DNA from: Mariannaea sp. PMI_226
Taxonomy: Eukaryota > Ascomycota > Sordariomycetes > Hypocreales > Nectriaceae
Reading direction: 5' to 3'
Length of the DNA: 64,000 bases
Assembly (NCBI GenBank): GCA_024336345.1
Contig: JANFOG010000012.1
Location: 124,001-188,000 of the forward strand
Shown here: positions 10,975 to 22,765 of the stretch, in pieces
How the letters are laid out: the number at the start of each line of letters is the position of its first letter
How positions within the stretch are numbered: position 1 is the first letter of the stretch
Notes under the pieces: generated by a model
Seen by the model: only the letters and a program-made list of their open reading frames with translations
The model's database searches: none
What the model was told of the DNA's origin: nothing
Position numbers and translations under genes: made by a program

Positions 10975-12000
10975 TGTAAGAAGGCATCAACACTCCAACA
11001 AAAAGAGAGGCCAAAAACAAAATTGAATAAATGAATGAATGAAAGACAAATAACAGGCGCAAGTCCACCAAAAAGTAGAGTCTATATCGACAGGAAAGAA
11101 TGAAAAGAAATGGCGCCAAGGACCCTTGGCCGCGTTCTGGTTGTCTTGCGAATATCCCCAACTTTCACCAACCACCACTCAAACTTCTCGTCAAAGAACC
11201 CACAATGTTCACTTCTCACAAATAAAAAAAAGGCTCCTGTTTCTTAATTGTGAAAAAAAAAAAAAAAAAAAAAAATTCTCGTCTTTGTTCTTTTTTGAGT
11301 GACAATGTGTTGGGGATATGTTTGATGTTGACCCTGTAGTAGGTAGTGTAACCTGGGCTGTAATATGTATAGTGAGAGAATAGTGCGCAACTGCCACCAA
11401 ACAAACAAACTCCTCTCCTAAGCTTAGGCATGGCGCATTTGTTGGGACAGGAGTTTATATACGTGCGGATAAAAATACACTTGTTTGCGAGCCCGTGATG
11501 GATGGAGGTCATGTGAGACAGGTCAGGCCTCAGATAATGACAAAAGAAGATGGGGGTTCAAGTCACGCGACGACAAGGCTCTACATTGCCCATATCTCAG
11601 CAAGACGTCAACAAATCATGGGTATAGCGGATTCCGAGTGACCAATAACGATGACAGGGACACAGCCGGGCTTGTATCTGCCAGTTTCAAGAGATGATTG
11701 TTCAAAGAGTCAGCCTGTTGGATCAGTCTCTCGTCTATTGTCTCATAAAGCCGGCAGAATGCCACATCGTGCTCAAGCACATTGACAAGCCCGCATCATG
11801 ACGGATAGTCATTAAGACAGGCCAAACCGACTCATGACATTGCCTTTGAGGATACCTTGCTCTACCTCAGCACTGTTGCCTACCCAGTCCAAAAAAAAAA
11901 AAAAACCGCCAGAAAAGGGGACACACATGCCCACAACGTCAAACACCAGCAAAGATAATCCCATTTCGCCAGCAATGTAATATATACTATTGTCGAAAAA
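10975..12000. other. Intergenic, with a 23-nt A tract
   Basis: Upstream region of the charged-protein gene and downstream region of RAD5. It holds a poly-A run at about 11253-11275, a shorter A run at about 11891-11904, and no supportable gene. Confidence 0.45.
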
Positions 12001-15000
12001 TCAACTGAGCAGTTCCTTGATATCATCAATTCGCTGGAGCCTTTTCTCCTCATTGCTCATCATGCCCAACGAAGACGCTCTGTAACACAGGTTAGCCCCT
12101 CCAATTCTCCTAGAGTGCCACCAACGTACTCACATAAACTTCTTCCTCTCCTGTACCTTTAGCATCCGCTCTTCCACGCTATCTTTGATCACAAATCTTT
12201 TCACCTGCACCTCCGACTCTTGCCCCATCCGGTGCACTCGGTCGATGGCCTGCGCCTCTACTGCAAAACTCCACCACGGGTCCATCATGAAGACACGGCC
12301 TGCACTTGTAAGGTTCAGTCCGACACCACCAGCCCGCAGGCTGATCAACAAGACCATGAAGCCCTTTCCTTCTGTAAACTTAGAGAGTACGGCAGCTCGG
12401 GCTGGCTGTGCCATGGAGCCGTCTAGACGGAGGTATTTGACATTGGACCGTGATAGCGCCGGTTCGATGAGGGAGAGGAACGATGTAAACTGAGAAAAGA
12501 TGACTGATTTCATCTTGGGATGCTCACGTCGTAGTTTGCGAAGCTCTGAAATCAGCGCCACCACCTTGGCAGAAGATGCATTCACACCCAACCGCTGAAG
12601 GCTAATTTTGGGCTTCTTGGAGACACCATCAAGCTCGTCGTCGTGGCGCACGACTTCGAACAAGTCCCGCTGATTGAGAGGCTCACGGCAATTAAAACAG
12701 CGAGGAGACACCGCCCTATCGGTCTCGTGCTTTATGTAGTCAAGCAAGCACTTCTTACAGGCCGAGTGCCAACAACCGGTGACGGTCTGGTCATTCATGG
12801 GCTCCTCAAAGCACAGCGGGCATTCGTTCTCCGCCTCGTCTCGGATCTGTTCCAGGGCATGGGCACCGAAAGACTGGTTGCTCTCTCTCGAAGCTTCGTC
12901 CGTGACGGTTGTAAACTGTGTGATGAGAGCCTCGAGGTCCATATCATCTCCCAGACCAGCTGCTAAATCAGCCGCCATCCCCGCCTCTTCCTCATCTGCC
13001 ACAACCGCAGGCTTGCGCACGAGGATAGGATGACAGCAGGATTGGCGAAGGCGTAGAATCTGGCTGAAAATAGTCGTGAACGCTTTCATGACGGTACCGG
13101 CTTCTACGTTTTGAGAAAACGTATTCTTCGCTTTGGTAAAGATGTGATCATATACTTCACGCTCCGTCTTCGACAGTTCGACATCAACAATCTCAACATG
13201 TTTTGGCGGCAGTGGTACGAGCGGGTTCCCATCAGGAGTTTTCATATCCTTGGTGCGGCGAAGTACCAAAGGTTCCAAAACGGTCTGCACCACATCCAGT
13301 GCCCGTACAAACTCTCCAGACTCAAAGGGAACTGTAATAAAAGTCCTCCAAAATGAAAAATTGTTCCAAGGCTCTACTCCCAGGAACCGCACCAAGCTGA
13401 ACAAGTCCTCCAACTTGTTCACGATAGGCGTGCCAGTGAGACACCAACGATGATTCGCTTTGATCTCGTAGCATGCTCTCGCTGTCTTGGAGGCTCTGTT
13501 CTTGATGTGATGAGCCTCATCAAGAATCACTCTGAAAAAATTCAGAGAAAAGAGGCCAGTGTGAGACGACTTGTCTCCGTTCTTGGCGGCAATGTTGGAG
13601 AATTCGGAAAGGACAATGCCGTAACTCGTGATAACCACATCTGGAGCGCTGGCAGCATTCGCTTCACAGCAAAGGTTCTGAAGGTTATTCGTCTTCTCGT
13701 TGCCGTAATAGAGCTCAACTTTCATGGTGCCCTGTTTCGATGCCTTCTCCGCTTCACTCTGCCATTGGGAGAGTAAAGACATTGGTGCGACAACCAAGGT
13801 CGTACACGGCGCATTCACTGTAGTGGCCGAGTTGTTGCCTAGCCTGGTAAGCTGATTCACACTTGTAAGCCCCGACTCTGGCTTGCGAGCATCTAGAGCA
13901 ATCTGAGACCTGTGAGAGTGGACCAGACTCAGCATCTGAATCGTCTTTCCAAGACCCATTTCGTCTGCTAGGATACCACCCAGACAGTGTTGCTCCTGGA
14001 CTGGAAAGTCGAGCGACAAGTCACCCGAGTAAGGGTTGACGAAGAATTTGACCTGGCCTTCCCACTGGGGCAGCTCCTTGTCATCAACGTCTTTGAGAGG
14101 CCAGGTGTATTCTTCCCATAAAGGATGCATTGAGGGTTCCCTGTTGCTTTTCTCGTCTTTCTCTTTGGTCATCATCCAATACAACGCTTGCTTCTGGTAT
14201 GGACGAAGATTCATGGCAAAGGTATCAGCGGGTTCTGCTTCCGGAGTACTGAAATCAAATGACTGTGCCTTTTTGTAAAGCGCATCGAGCTGATCTTGTT
14301 CCAGCTCCTCTCCTTCCTCGGCATCGGACGAGTCGGGAGACCCTGAGTCCTTGCCGTTGGAGACTGTCTTCTTCAACTCCTTCTGCTTTTGTTCGTCTTG
14401 CTCTGCGGCTTTCAGGAGTCCTGCCCGGCCATCCTTGGCTGCGGCGTTGGCCAGCGTTGGCTGCAAGTTGATTTCTTGGAACAACTTTACAAGTGCAACC
14501 TGCCGCAGGCGGAGCTGTTTTTCATCATCTGTTTCTTTCTGCTCGAAAATCGCGGTAGGTCGGTCGTCGGCGAGCTGGAATCCTCGACTATCAAATGCTG
14601 ATTTAAGCAGATAACATCTCAGTTGAAGAAAGACTGTATCGTTTGTTCGTAGGCGTTCAGGGGCGTAGACACAGGTTGCCTCAAACTTGCAGACCTTCTG
14701 GTCAATCAAGGTCGAGATCCAATTTGCAGCATCTTTTGAAAGTCTGCCAATTTCGGTTCCGCTCTCATTTGTGAAGCGTACAATAACATCAACTCGTCTC
14801 GAAGCAGCAGTATTTCTGGAAGGCGTCACGGCAGATCCAAACTTTCCCCTTACCTTTTGTTGGGGTGGTTGGAGCTTTTGCCGCTCAATTTTTACTGTGT
14901 CGCCGTGCTTCAAAACACAGGTTGCACTTCGTGTGGCCCAGCCTTCAACTCCAAATGCTCCAATGTAGCGTGAATTCGGGGCTCGTCGTAGGGATGACGC

Positions 15001-15492
15001 TGCTGAAGACTGGGTCGTGGTTGTGCTTGAGGCGGGTTTCGAAGATTGGCCGACGGAATGTCGAGGTGGCTGCTTCAGGAATTTCTTGTACGTGCCATCG
15101 AAGTACATATTGACAGCTCGTTCGACATTGTTACCACAGTGCTTTCGGATTACGTCTAGGACGTTGGGAGAAACATCTTCACCGATGAAACTGATGAAGG
15201 TATCCTTGTCGAAGGGTATTGAAGTTGGGCTCTGGATTGTCTCTAAAGGCTCTGCTTTTGGTCTGACAGGAGTCCATGGCTGCGGTGTTCGATTTTTGGT
15301 TCCTACATCTAGGGCATCTCCATCGTCTTGTTCCAGTTTGATGTCGGCTTGGTCATTGAAGAATCGTTTCCGCTGTGGCAGAGGAGAGTGGTCGTGGGGG
15401 CTTGCTAACACGGAGTCGGGAGAAGGATCATCTTGGTCAGCGAAGAATCTGCGTTTCTTTGTTGGAGGCTCCGGCGATCCCCCAAAGTCCAT
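12001..15492 (-). CDS. RAD5: DNA repair helicase / ubiquitin ligase RAD5
   Basis: Two exons, 15492-12134 and 12079-12001, give 1145 aa. RAD5 is a SWI/SNF-family ATPase and RING E3 that promotes PCNA Lys63 polyubiquitination and fork reversal in error-free damage tolerance. Visible parts in order: a basic N-terminus with KKRRFF and RKRFF repeats, a UBA-like helical segment (~97-137), a HIRAN region (~175-300), the SNF2 ATPase with DEMGLGKT (510-517) and DEAH (658-661), a RING finger embedded before the second lobe (C891, C894, C907, H909, C912, C915, C932, C935), and helicase C with GGVGLNL and RVHRMGQ (~975-1095). Without splicing the frame ends at KKFM. The 54-nt intron (donor GTGAGT, acceptor TTACAG) adds IASSLGMMSNEEKRLQRIDD plus a short tail, the usual RAD5 end. 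It is head-to-head with the NDUFAF6-like gene. Confidence 0.96.
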
Positions 15493-15948
15493 TTTTGAGA
15501 GTCTTCATTGACCCTCGTCCTGGTGTTGCGTTGGTCGTTAATAAGCCTTGGACTTCCGCCGCTGGGTCCGTCCACCAGAGACGCGCTGGAAGCCTAGCAA
15601 GCTCTCAACGCGACTGACCGCGTAAAGAGATCACCTGACCGTGTTTCTTTCCAGTGACCCTCCACTACGGTCATTACGGGCAGGACATGCCCCGGTCTGA
15701 TTCTGATCCATTTGCCTCTAAAGTGGACATGGCGGCTCCCATTTCCAGGCGGCCTGCCCTCTACCCACCGACGTCATGTCCAGAAAAAAAAAAGTACGCA
15801 GTGGATTGCAAACCCGCGACCCATGGCTGGTTCGATCTGATTGACGCTGTCCCCATCGTCTACGATCCCACTTAATTGCTTGGCTCACCAGCCGAGATCC
15901 CATCATTAATCCCCCCTCTTTCCCTTCAAGTATTGTGATTGATCACAG
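15493..15948. promoter_or_regulatory. Divergent promoter between RAD5 and NDUFAF6-like gene
   Basis: These 456 bp separate two head-to-head start codons and must hold the promoters of both. It contains an ACGCGA (15608-15613) close to the MluI-box (MBF) core, which would suit a replication-repair gene, but the match is imperfect. No TATA box is evident. Regulation is inference. Confidence 0.45.
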
Positions 15949-17106
15949 ATGCATCGCCCGAAGCTCCTGGGTTCGGGCATTCAAGGGCTCGCCCGTGCCC
16001 GAGCTTATGGTCTCTCAGCTCGTCGCAGCTATATCACAGATGCCGATGTAGAGTCTGCCCGACGGTATTGTTATACGCAGCTGCAGTACGTCGCAATTGC
16101 TTCTTATCTTTCTAAAACAGCCACTCTAACGAATTCTATTAGGAACAGCGATTACGATGCCCATCTCATTCGCCGCTTTGTCCCTTCCCCTGTTCAAGAT
16201 ACCTACGCCGCACTCCGCACGCTGAATCTAGAGCTAGTTCGCCTCCCAGAGCTCGTCTCCAACCCTACCATTGGTGCTCTGCGCATGAGGTTCTGGCAGG
16301 AGTCCCTCGACAACACATTCGACGGTCGCCCCCCTCGTGAGCCCATTTGTATCTTGCTTCACAAGACCCTGCAGGACCTCGAGGCTCGCGCGGGAGCTGC
16401 CACTAAGAAGTCTATCAAGTTTTGGATTTCCCGACTAGTCAAGACGAGAGAGAAACACATGACAAATCGGCCGTATGCGAGTTTAGCGAGCCTGGAAGAA
16501 TATGCGGAGAATACATATTCGACGTTGATGTATGCGACACTAGCGTCGCTACCACTGCGATCAATGGATGTCGACCATCTCGCCAGCCATATCGGAAAGG
16601 CATGTGGCATTGTGGCAGTTTTGCGAGGCATTCCTGTGCTTGCTGCGCCACCACCTCCAACACAGAATCCTTCCGGCCAAGAAGCGCCTCCTCGCGAGCC
16701 AGCCATACTCCTTCCTTTGGACATCATGGCTGAGGCTGGGGTAAAAGAGGAGGAAGTCTACCGCGAGGGGCCCAACGCGACTGGACTCCAGGATGCAGTA
16801 TTTAAAGTAGCGACGCGCGCCAACGATCACCTCATCACTGCGAGGGAGATGTTAAAACGGCTCAAGGCGGGAGAAGATCCAGGCCATGAGTTTGAGCACC
16901 ATGGAGAGGGGGAACACTTCTACAGCGAGGAGAGCAACACTATGAGCGAGATTCAACAGGGTTTCGGTGTGCTGCTGGAAGCTATTCCCGCACAACAATA
17001 CTTAGGCCGGCTGGAAAATGCTAATTTCGACCCGTTCGCGGTAAAATCAGGGGGATGGAAACTGCCTTGGAGTATTTGGCAGGCATTGTCAAGACAAAAG
17101 ATCTAA
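15949..17106 (+). CDS. Mitochondrial complex I assembly factor, NDUFAF6-like (squalene/phytoene synthase fold)
   Basis: Exons 15949-16085 and 16143-17106, giving 366 aa. NDUFAF6 proteins carry a degenerate trans-isoprenyl diphosphate synthase fold and assist early complex I assembly. The N-terminus (rich in Arg/Ser/Ala, ending about ARRSYIT) is a typical mitochondrial presequence. The family hallmark follows: 'ARRYCYTQLQ' then 'NSDYDAHLIRRFVPSP', then 'TIGALRMRFWQESLD', 'THIS-type' replacement positions around YASLASLEEYAENTYSTL, and HIGKACGIVAVLRGIP. The intron (57 nt, GTACGT to TTAG) is a multiple of three and has no stop, so the unspliced frame also reads through and adds 19 residues inside a conserved helix; the spliced form matches the family. 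The catalytic DxxxD aspartates of true synthases are not evident, consistent with a non-enzymatic role. Confidence 0.85.
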   Translation: MHRPKLLGSGIQGLARARAYGLSARRSYITDADVESARRYCYTQLQYVAIASYLSKTATLTNSIRNSDYDAHLIRRFVPSPVQDTYAALRTLNLELVRLPELVSNPTIGALRMRFWQESLDNTFDGRPPREPICILLHKTLQDLEARAGAATKKSIKFWISRLVKTREKHMTNRPYASLASLEEYAENTYSTLMYATLASLPLRSMDVDHLASHIGKACGIVAVLRGIPVLAAPPPPTQNPSGQEAPPREPAILLPLDIMAEAGVKEEEVYREGPNATGLQDAVFKVATRANDHLITAREMLKRLKAGEDPGHEFEHHGEGEHFYSEESNTMSEIQQGFGVLLEAIPAQQYLGRLENANFDPFAVKSGGWKLPWSIWQALSRQKI

Positions 17107-18195
17107 AGGGGTCTCTTGATTCAACGATTTGGAAGAGCTTGGTAATACCGCAATGTACAATATTGTAGACATATGATGTACCAACCGAATTACGACATAA
17201 TGGTGGAATAAAGGGCTAGCTGAAAGCAATTGGAATGACTCTATATGTTACTTGTTTCGTTGGAGTAATCTGATCTTCGCTATCCCGTCGCTGGAGTTTG
17301 ATGTCATAAGACCTGCTGGTCTACCGCTCTAATTTGGGGTCTGCAAGTGCCGTGGTGGCGCCACCACTTCATAATGTTTTATTTAATTCCTGCGCTGGAT
17401 ATGATGATGCTGTATGGATGTTAGATTTCCAAAAGACCTTCGAAGAGAGGCGTATGCGAAAAGTTGTCTTATTATTGGGATAGACGATCGTTATCCGGTA
17501 CGGATCAATAACTTAAGAATACATTAATTGGCGATTAACACAACATGCTCCGTGTACAAGCGGTTGATTCTCCAGTTTTGGCAGCTTACTGGTAACAGTG
17601 CTCTTGACTATTGAGGTATGATCCTGCGATTATTACAAGAAGCACGAGACTGCCTGAAGTTGGTAAGGCCAGTTGATACCAAGGACATGGAAGTCTTGAG
17701 TAAAGCACATCTGAGCTTGCAATAGCACATGTCCCCAATTGCCGGCCTACATCTTCATCGCCCACCGGTAATTACTTTTCACACCACCAAACCACAACCC
17801 CCCTCTGCACTGGTGAAACCAGTCACAGCTCAAACCCCCACTTCTAACATGATCCAAATACGATCGAGACCAAACCTCACAATGGGTGAAAATGTAGTTG
17901 TAACTCCAGAATTCAATCATCAATTAATGCTTTGCGGTTAGCCAGAGGCCACAATTTAGCCAACCTCTTGACCAATCCCGCAGAACAACAATGCGTTATC
18001 CTATCCATCCCTCTCTTCATTTCAAGAGCCCCCACAATCTCTTTGACCGACCACACCTGGCCACTCACCACGGATAAACTACGGTTTATCTTCCGTCATC
18101 CGGAAATTCTAACCACAAGCTCGCGCGACAATGATGAGCTTGTCTTCTCAAGCCCAAGATTTCCCCCCCGCTCCCTTGTAGATGACATCGCGAAG
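17107..18195. other. Intergenic, no gene seen
   Basis: Region between the 3' end of the NDUFAF6-like gene and the start of MRP17. The first ~250 bp are A/T-rich terminator-like sequence. The rest has no ORF or motif that can be supported. Confidence 0.4.
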
Positions 18196-18733
18196 ATGCT
18201 CTACGAACTCATTGCAATTGTACGTCCCCTAATTGAAACGATTGGCAGGTCTAATTGAGACTTACTTACACCCTGTGAACAGGTCCGACCGGGCAACCTC
18301 GTCGAGGTGAAGGAGTATGTTAACCCAATGCGAATCTATTTAACCTGATCTGAAAATCCCACCATCTGCACGAACTTCTCGATCCCGAAGCATTCCAATC
18401 GCCAGACTAATTACTCACTACCCTTTTATTAGGATTGCCCAGACTGTCGGCTCTCTCGTCCTCAAGAACGGCGGTGTCGTCCGTGGCCTCGCCAACTGGG
18501 GAGTCTTCTCCCTCCCCAAGCCCATCTCCGTGCACCAGATGAAGCACACCCACGGCCACTACTTCGTCATGCGCTACGACTCGTCTACACAGACACACCA
18601 GACCATTCGCAGCACGTTGCGCCTCGAGCCCCGCATGATCCGCTCCGCCCATGTCAAGCTCGGCGATGGAAAACTAGAGACGATTGCCAGGTTCGGACCA
18701 CCCAAGTGGAAGACGCAAGGACAAGAGGCATAA
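18196..18733 (+). CDS. MRP17: Mitochondrial small ribosomal subunit protein bS6m
   Basis: Three exons, 18196-18219, 18283-18314 and 18433-18733, giving 118 aa. The protein begins MLYELIAIVRPGNLVEVKEI and continues with the bS6 pattern (LVLKNGGVVRGLANWGVFSL, then HYFVMRYDSS). bS6 proteins bind the central domain of small-subunit rRNA. Yeast Mrp17 is a little longer (131 aa). Exons 1 and 2 are only 24 and 32 nt, so simple ORF scanning misses the start; the donors (GTACGT, GTATGT) and acceptors (AACAG, ATTAG) are clear and the frame is preserved across both. There is no separate cleavable presequence, as is common for this small protein. It follows another mitochondrial gene on the same strand, but at 1.1 kb distance, so shared transcription is unlikely. 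Confidence 0.9.
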
Positions 18734-19464
18734 GAGACGGGAAATGAAACCGAACCAAGAAAAAAAGAGAAAGAATGCATCAAGTTGAAAGGAAATGGAC
18801 TTGATATGGGTTAAACTGAAGTGTATACATTTTGGGGAGGCACCGCATTGTAGGATATGTCGATCCGAGTGAAGGAGTATGGGCTACACATCTACGTAGC
18901 CTTGAATCAGGCGTCAAACCACAAGATGATGCCGTGTACAAAATTCATACCGCCTGAGAAAAAGCGGTAATGTTTGAATGAGAACAACATAGAGCTTTTC
19001 AATCTATGCATTACGATATTTAGAAGCCTCGCATGATGCACAGACAATTGAGCCGACAATTGGAGCGCAAGGAAACAGAGTCCCTCGGACGAACCAAAGG
19101 AGCAACCGCAAGTTGTTTTTGGGTTTCTTTTTTTTTTTTTTGTTTGAAAGGTCGACTACAGCATAGTAGTCCCTTCTCGTGCATCATCTGGTCCTACATC
19201 TCTAATCGTAATATAAAGATTTATTTATTCACCCTCGGCCGTAACAATCTCAAAAGCCCCCTGGCTAACGCCATCCCCGCATCTAGAAATGACAGCCTTC
19301 CCCGCCCATGCACCTGGATGGTGAGGTGCAAATGTTGTGTGTCGTGTTGTCGTCTGTTTGTAAATAGAAAGAAAAAAAAATCGATATGCTGGTATTTTCA
19401 TCATGATTACCGTAGGTCATTATGTATATACGACGGGGAGTGAGGCTTGGTGTGGTCGCTCGAT
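18734..19464. other. Convergent 3' intergenic region
   Basis: Space between the 3' ends of MRP17 and DCN1. Contains a T run near 19126-19141 and an A run near 19369-19380. No gene signal. Confidence 0.45.
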
Positions 19465-21851
19465 TCATAGGTCAATTTCCATGACCTCGGCCTTTCCAAT
19501 GCCCTTCCCTTTGCACCACTCAACAAAGTCGTCAATGACACTAGGCCAAGCGCCATCCTCGTTCCAGAAAGAGAGGTCTTCATCCGACATGGACTTGAGG
19601 GCGAACTCGAGCGTCATGTTCCACATGTCTCTGTTTACGGATCGAGTCCACTTCTCCCCGAGGAACTTCTTCCACAACTCAAGCCAGTTGTGGTTCTTGG
19701 TCTGCCAGGCAATGCCGGGAGCAGAGAAGAGGATGCTCCAGTAGATCAGGGCATTCTCCAAGGTGAGGGCCTTTTGATCGTTTTCCCTACCAACGACAAA
19801 AGTGTATCTGTAAACCTTCTTGAACAAGGCATGGTTGGTGGATAGACTTGAGATCAGGTTTTTGATATGCGCAGCATGCTCCTGGTGCGATGCGCCGACA
19901 CTGTGTACAGGTTAGCTGGTTTGTGAAATCGCGGACCTTGAGCAGCAACCAAGGAGGAAATAATGTGAACTGACCCTGTCACCTTCCAACCATCGACATA
20001 ACCTTTCTTGGTAATAACTCCCACGGTAGGAGCCTGGACCACCTCCAGTGCTACAAATAGCTCTGCATTCTCAATACTGACTTTCAGTGTTTGGGTGAGA
20101 TAGGACATTGTGGATTCAAGCTCCAATTTGCCCTTCTCATCGCTGGCATCTAAGAGTGAAAGAAAAGTGAGTCGGAGTGTTCATTCAAGCCACCCATCAC
20201 TAGCCATGCTGGTGGGAAGGAAGTACCTTGAAGCTCGGTAAATAGCGATTCCAACTTAATCTCCAAGGGTGAAGGACCGTTGTCAATGTTAGAAGAAAAG
20301 TATCTGAGTATGAAGAAAACAAAAAGGTTAGCCTCAAATAGATATCAGGAACGAGGCGCAACTATAATCGAGAGAAGGTGGGCTGCACCCTCACTTGAGG
20401 TCCAGGGAGGGCGACTAGATGATGGTTCGGGAAAATAGAACCATTACAACGGGTGACTGAGATTGTGTACCGTGATTTCGGTTCGTTGGTTGACTCCTTG
20501 ATGGATGCATCCAAAATTTGTTTGCTAGGCTTCCTTGAAAGGGAAAGGGAGGGAATGACTCGGGAAGAGAGGCGATTTTTTACACCCCTCCAACCCATGG
20601 CTTCGGCTCAGAGCTGCGCTGGTGTGCCAATTTTCGGGGAGTTTTTTTTCGGATGGAAAGATGCCAAGTATGGGTGGACGGATGCAGGACAGAAATCACA
20701 GCAATGAGAGACGCGTTCTGGGGTGAGGTTTGATGTTGAGCAAGTTGGTCCGGTGAGAAGGGATGGCCGGGAGGGCGGCTCATAGACCTGTGGGAAATGG
20801 GCCATGTTTGATCGATGGGGGGGAGGGGGCCACCTAAGGGCAAGACTAGAGCTATCGGGTGCCTGGGCGCAAAAAAAGCACGAAAGAGACGGCGAGGACA
20901 GCGGCGTGCGCAATGGACACGGAAGGTCCCCTTTTTTGACGCGGGAAACGACGTTGTTTAACAACCATCGGCGTCACTGTCGGCCATACTCTGCCGTGCG
21001 TCCAGCAAGTGAGCTGAGTATCAGTGGAGCCGCCCACCACATGGCAAGGCTAATATAGGTGTTGACAGGTCGTCGGGAGATGGATATAAGACGTGTTGGC
21101 GTGGGCTTTGGCCCCAGATCCCAGATATAGGCGTATAGAGCCATTGGTTATAGGCATGACAGGCACAGTTAACCAACGCCGCCCGACGCAACCGGCATGA
21201 AGGATCCTTGACCAGTGGAAGGACTTGCGGAGGTAATTATGTAGTCCCAAGATCCATGTTCGCCATCGCGTCGATCATCTTAAAACGGCCACGATTGAGT
21301 TCGGTCGATGACACCGCCACACAAAGTGAGCAGGGGGGAACTCAAGCGCCCTGAGCCAAAGAGCGAAGGACCAAATAGTGCCAAAAGTAGACAAATCATA
21401 GGATAGGGGAATGGGGAAATGCAAAAGAGAGGATCAGGACGAGACAAGGAGACGAGAGTGGGCAACTGTAAAAATAAAAATCCACTTACGAGTCGACCGC
21501 TTCATTGAGCTTGAATCCAGAAGACTTGAGGAACTATTGAAGTGAATGTTAGCTCAGTCCAGGTCCAACCATGCAAAAGTTGTCGGATGACGCCTTTGGG
21601 GACTTGGGGTCTCCTCGGGGTCAAACGACGTCCCCGCAACAACACCCCGCCGGCCCGATATCGCCTAAGATGCGATGGAAATCGTGAAGTGAATCTTTCC
21701 GTTCTGGATATGCCGGCATCGCATATGCTGAAATCGAAGGTGTTGCTGAAGACTAAAAACTTACTCGGAGTGCATGACGCTCAGGAGCGCCTGTCAAGGC
21801 CACAAACTGGGCGACCATGACCTTCTGATGGGCGGAGGATGGGGGTGGCAT
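19465..21851 (-). CDS. DCN1: DCN1-type cullin neddylation co-E3
   Basis: Five exons on the minus strand: 21851-21765, 21533-21490, 20303-20227, 20149-19975 and 19900-19465, giving 272 aa, close to the usual ~270. DCN1 recruits the Nedd8 E2 Ubc12 to cullins. The N-terminal UBA-like domain is encoded by exons 1-2 (MPPPSSAHQKVMVAQFVALT ... FLKSSGFKLNEAVDS). The PONY domain follows, with VQAPTVGVITKKGYVDGW and the C-terminal acidic pocket region 'LWKKFLGEKWTRSVNRDMWN' and 'WPSVIDDFVEW'. All junctions use GT-AG and restore family order. Introns are 231, 1186, 77 and 74 nt; the 1186-nt one is far outside the usual range for such fungi. The gene is head-to-head with DPB11. Confidence 0.93.
20304..21489 (-). 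other. Unusually long DCN1 intron (1186 nt)
   Basis: Donor CTC|GTAAGT at 21489 and acceptor ACTCAG at 20306-20304. It separates the UBA-like exons from the PONY exons. No conserved coding frame was recognised inside on either strand. It contains one exact MluI-box core, ACGCGT (20711-20716). Possible explanations are an internal promoter giving a UBA-less transcript, an embedded non-coding RNA, or simple insertion. Confidence 0.7.
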
Positions 21852-22765
21852 GTTGACGGGAGGGGGTTAAGGTGGGTTTGCAAAGAGTCGAACTTCGAAA
21901 GGCTGTAAATCCGAGTTTGAGTATCGGATGCTGAGAGCGAGAATCGACGCCTGAAGTGGATTGCGAGACTATCCTTCGTGGAATATGCTGAGATAGAGGG
22001 GCCAAAGAGTCAAGGTGCACACGACCTCGTCGACTCCAGGATTGCGATAGTTGAGACGGGGCAGAGACAAGGGTCGGTCGAGATTTGTGAGCCGACTGGA
22101 TATACGTATGCCGAGAATTAGTTGGGAGACGGAAGGAGAAGAGCCGCCGGGAGGGAGATGGCTACTGAGAATCTCGAGTTGGAGATTGGGTCGGATCAAG
22201 TTGAGTTATGTTTGTGGTCGTGAATGGAGCTGAGACGAAAAGGACAGAAGAAATGTGGATGCGGTGCGTTGGTAGTTGGAGGGGGTTGATCTTGGTGTGT
22301 TCAGGTGTCATGGGTGTGTTTTTTTTTTAATTTAATTTTTTTTTTTTTCGAACGAGACAAGGCTGCGATGCTGAACAGCTGCTGTCCCTGCCTGCAATTC
22401 GGGTTCTCGCAGCGGGGAGCCCACTAAGAAACAGCACTGAATCCTAACCCCGCCATCAGAATTACTGGACCCGATGCAAATGACGTCGAGCTCTCCCTTT
22501 GGGCCAGTTATGTGCAGCACCGGCAGGTACGTATTTTCTTCAGGACCACTGTAGACAAATGCTAGGAGCGGGACCACTTGACGCGGTCCAGTGCTTTCTC
22601 CGACGCGTCCAGCGTTCTAACTTCGATTGGTGAACCACGGCCCATCACTCACTAGTTATCTGAACTCTGCAAGGTTTTGTCGATGTGACCAGTCAAGTAA
22701 ACAAATAATACTCCAACAAAACATCCTCCTAGAGGTTCGAGCGACTTAGGCAATTAGGATTCATC
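21852..22765. promoter_or_regulatory. Divergent promoter between DCN1 and DPB11
   Basis: A 914-bp head-to-head intergenic region. It has T/A runs at about 22318-22348 and an MluI-box near the DPB11 side. No coding segment is supported. Confidence 0.55.
22603..22608. promoter_or_regulatory. MluI cell-cycle box (ACGCGT) upstream of DPB11
   Basis: A perfect palindromic ACGCGT about 160 bp before the DPB11 start. In yeasts this core binds MBF and drives G1/S expression of replication genes; applying it here is inference, though the target gene is the right kind. Confidence 0.45.

Noticed and set aside
10018..11034. 338-codon plus-strand frame opposite the charged-protein gene
   Set aside because: Leu/Ser/Phe homopolymeric composition is the exact mirror of AAG/GAG-rich codons on the other strand; the minus-strand product has structured, non-repeat flanks.
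15775..15862. tRNA-like arrangement on the minus strand followed by a T run
   Set aside because: An acceptor-stem-like pairing exists only with a bulge, no proper T-arm or anticodon arm can be drawn, and the A-box is absent.
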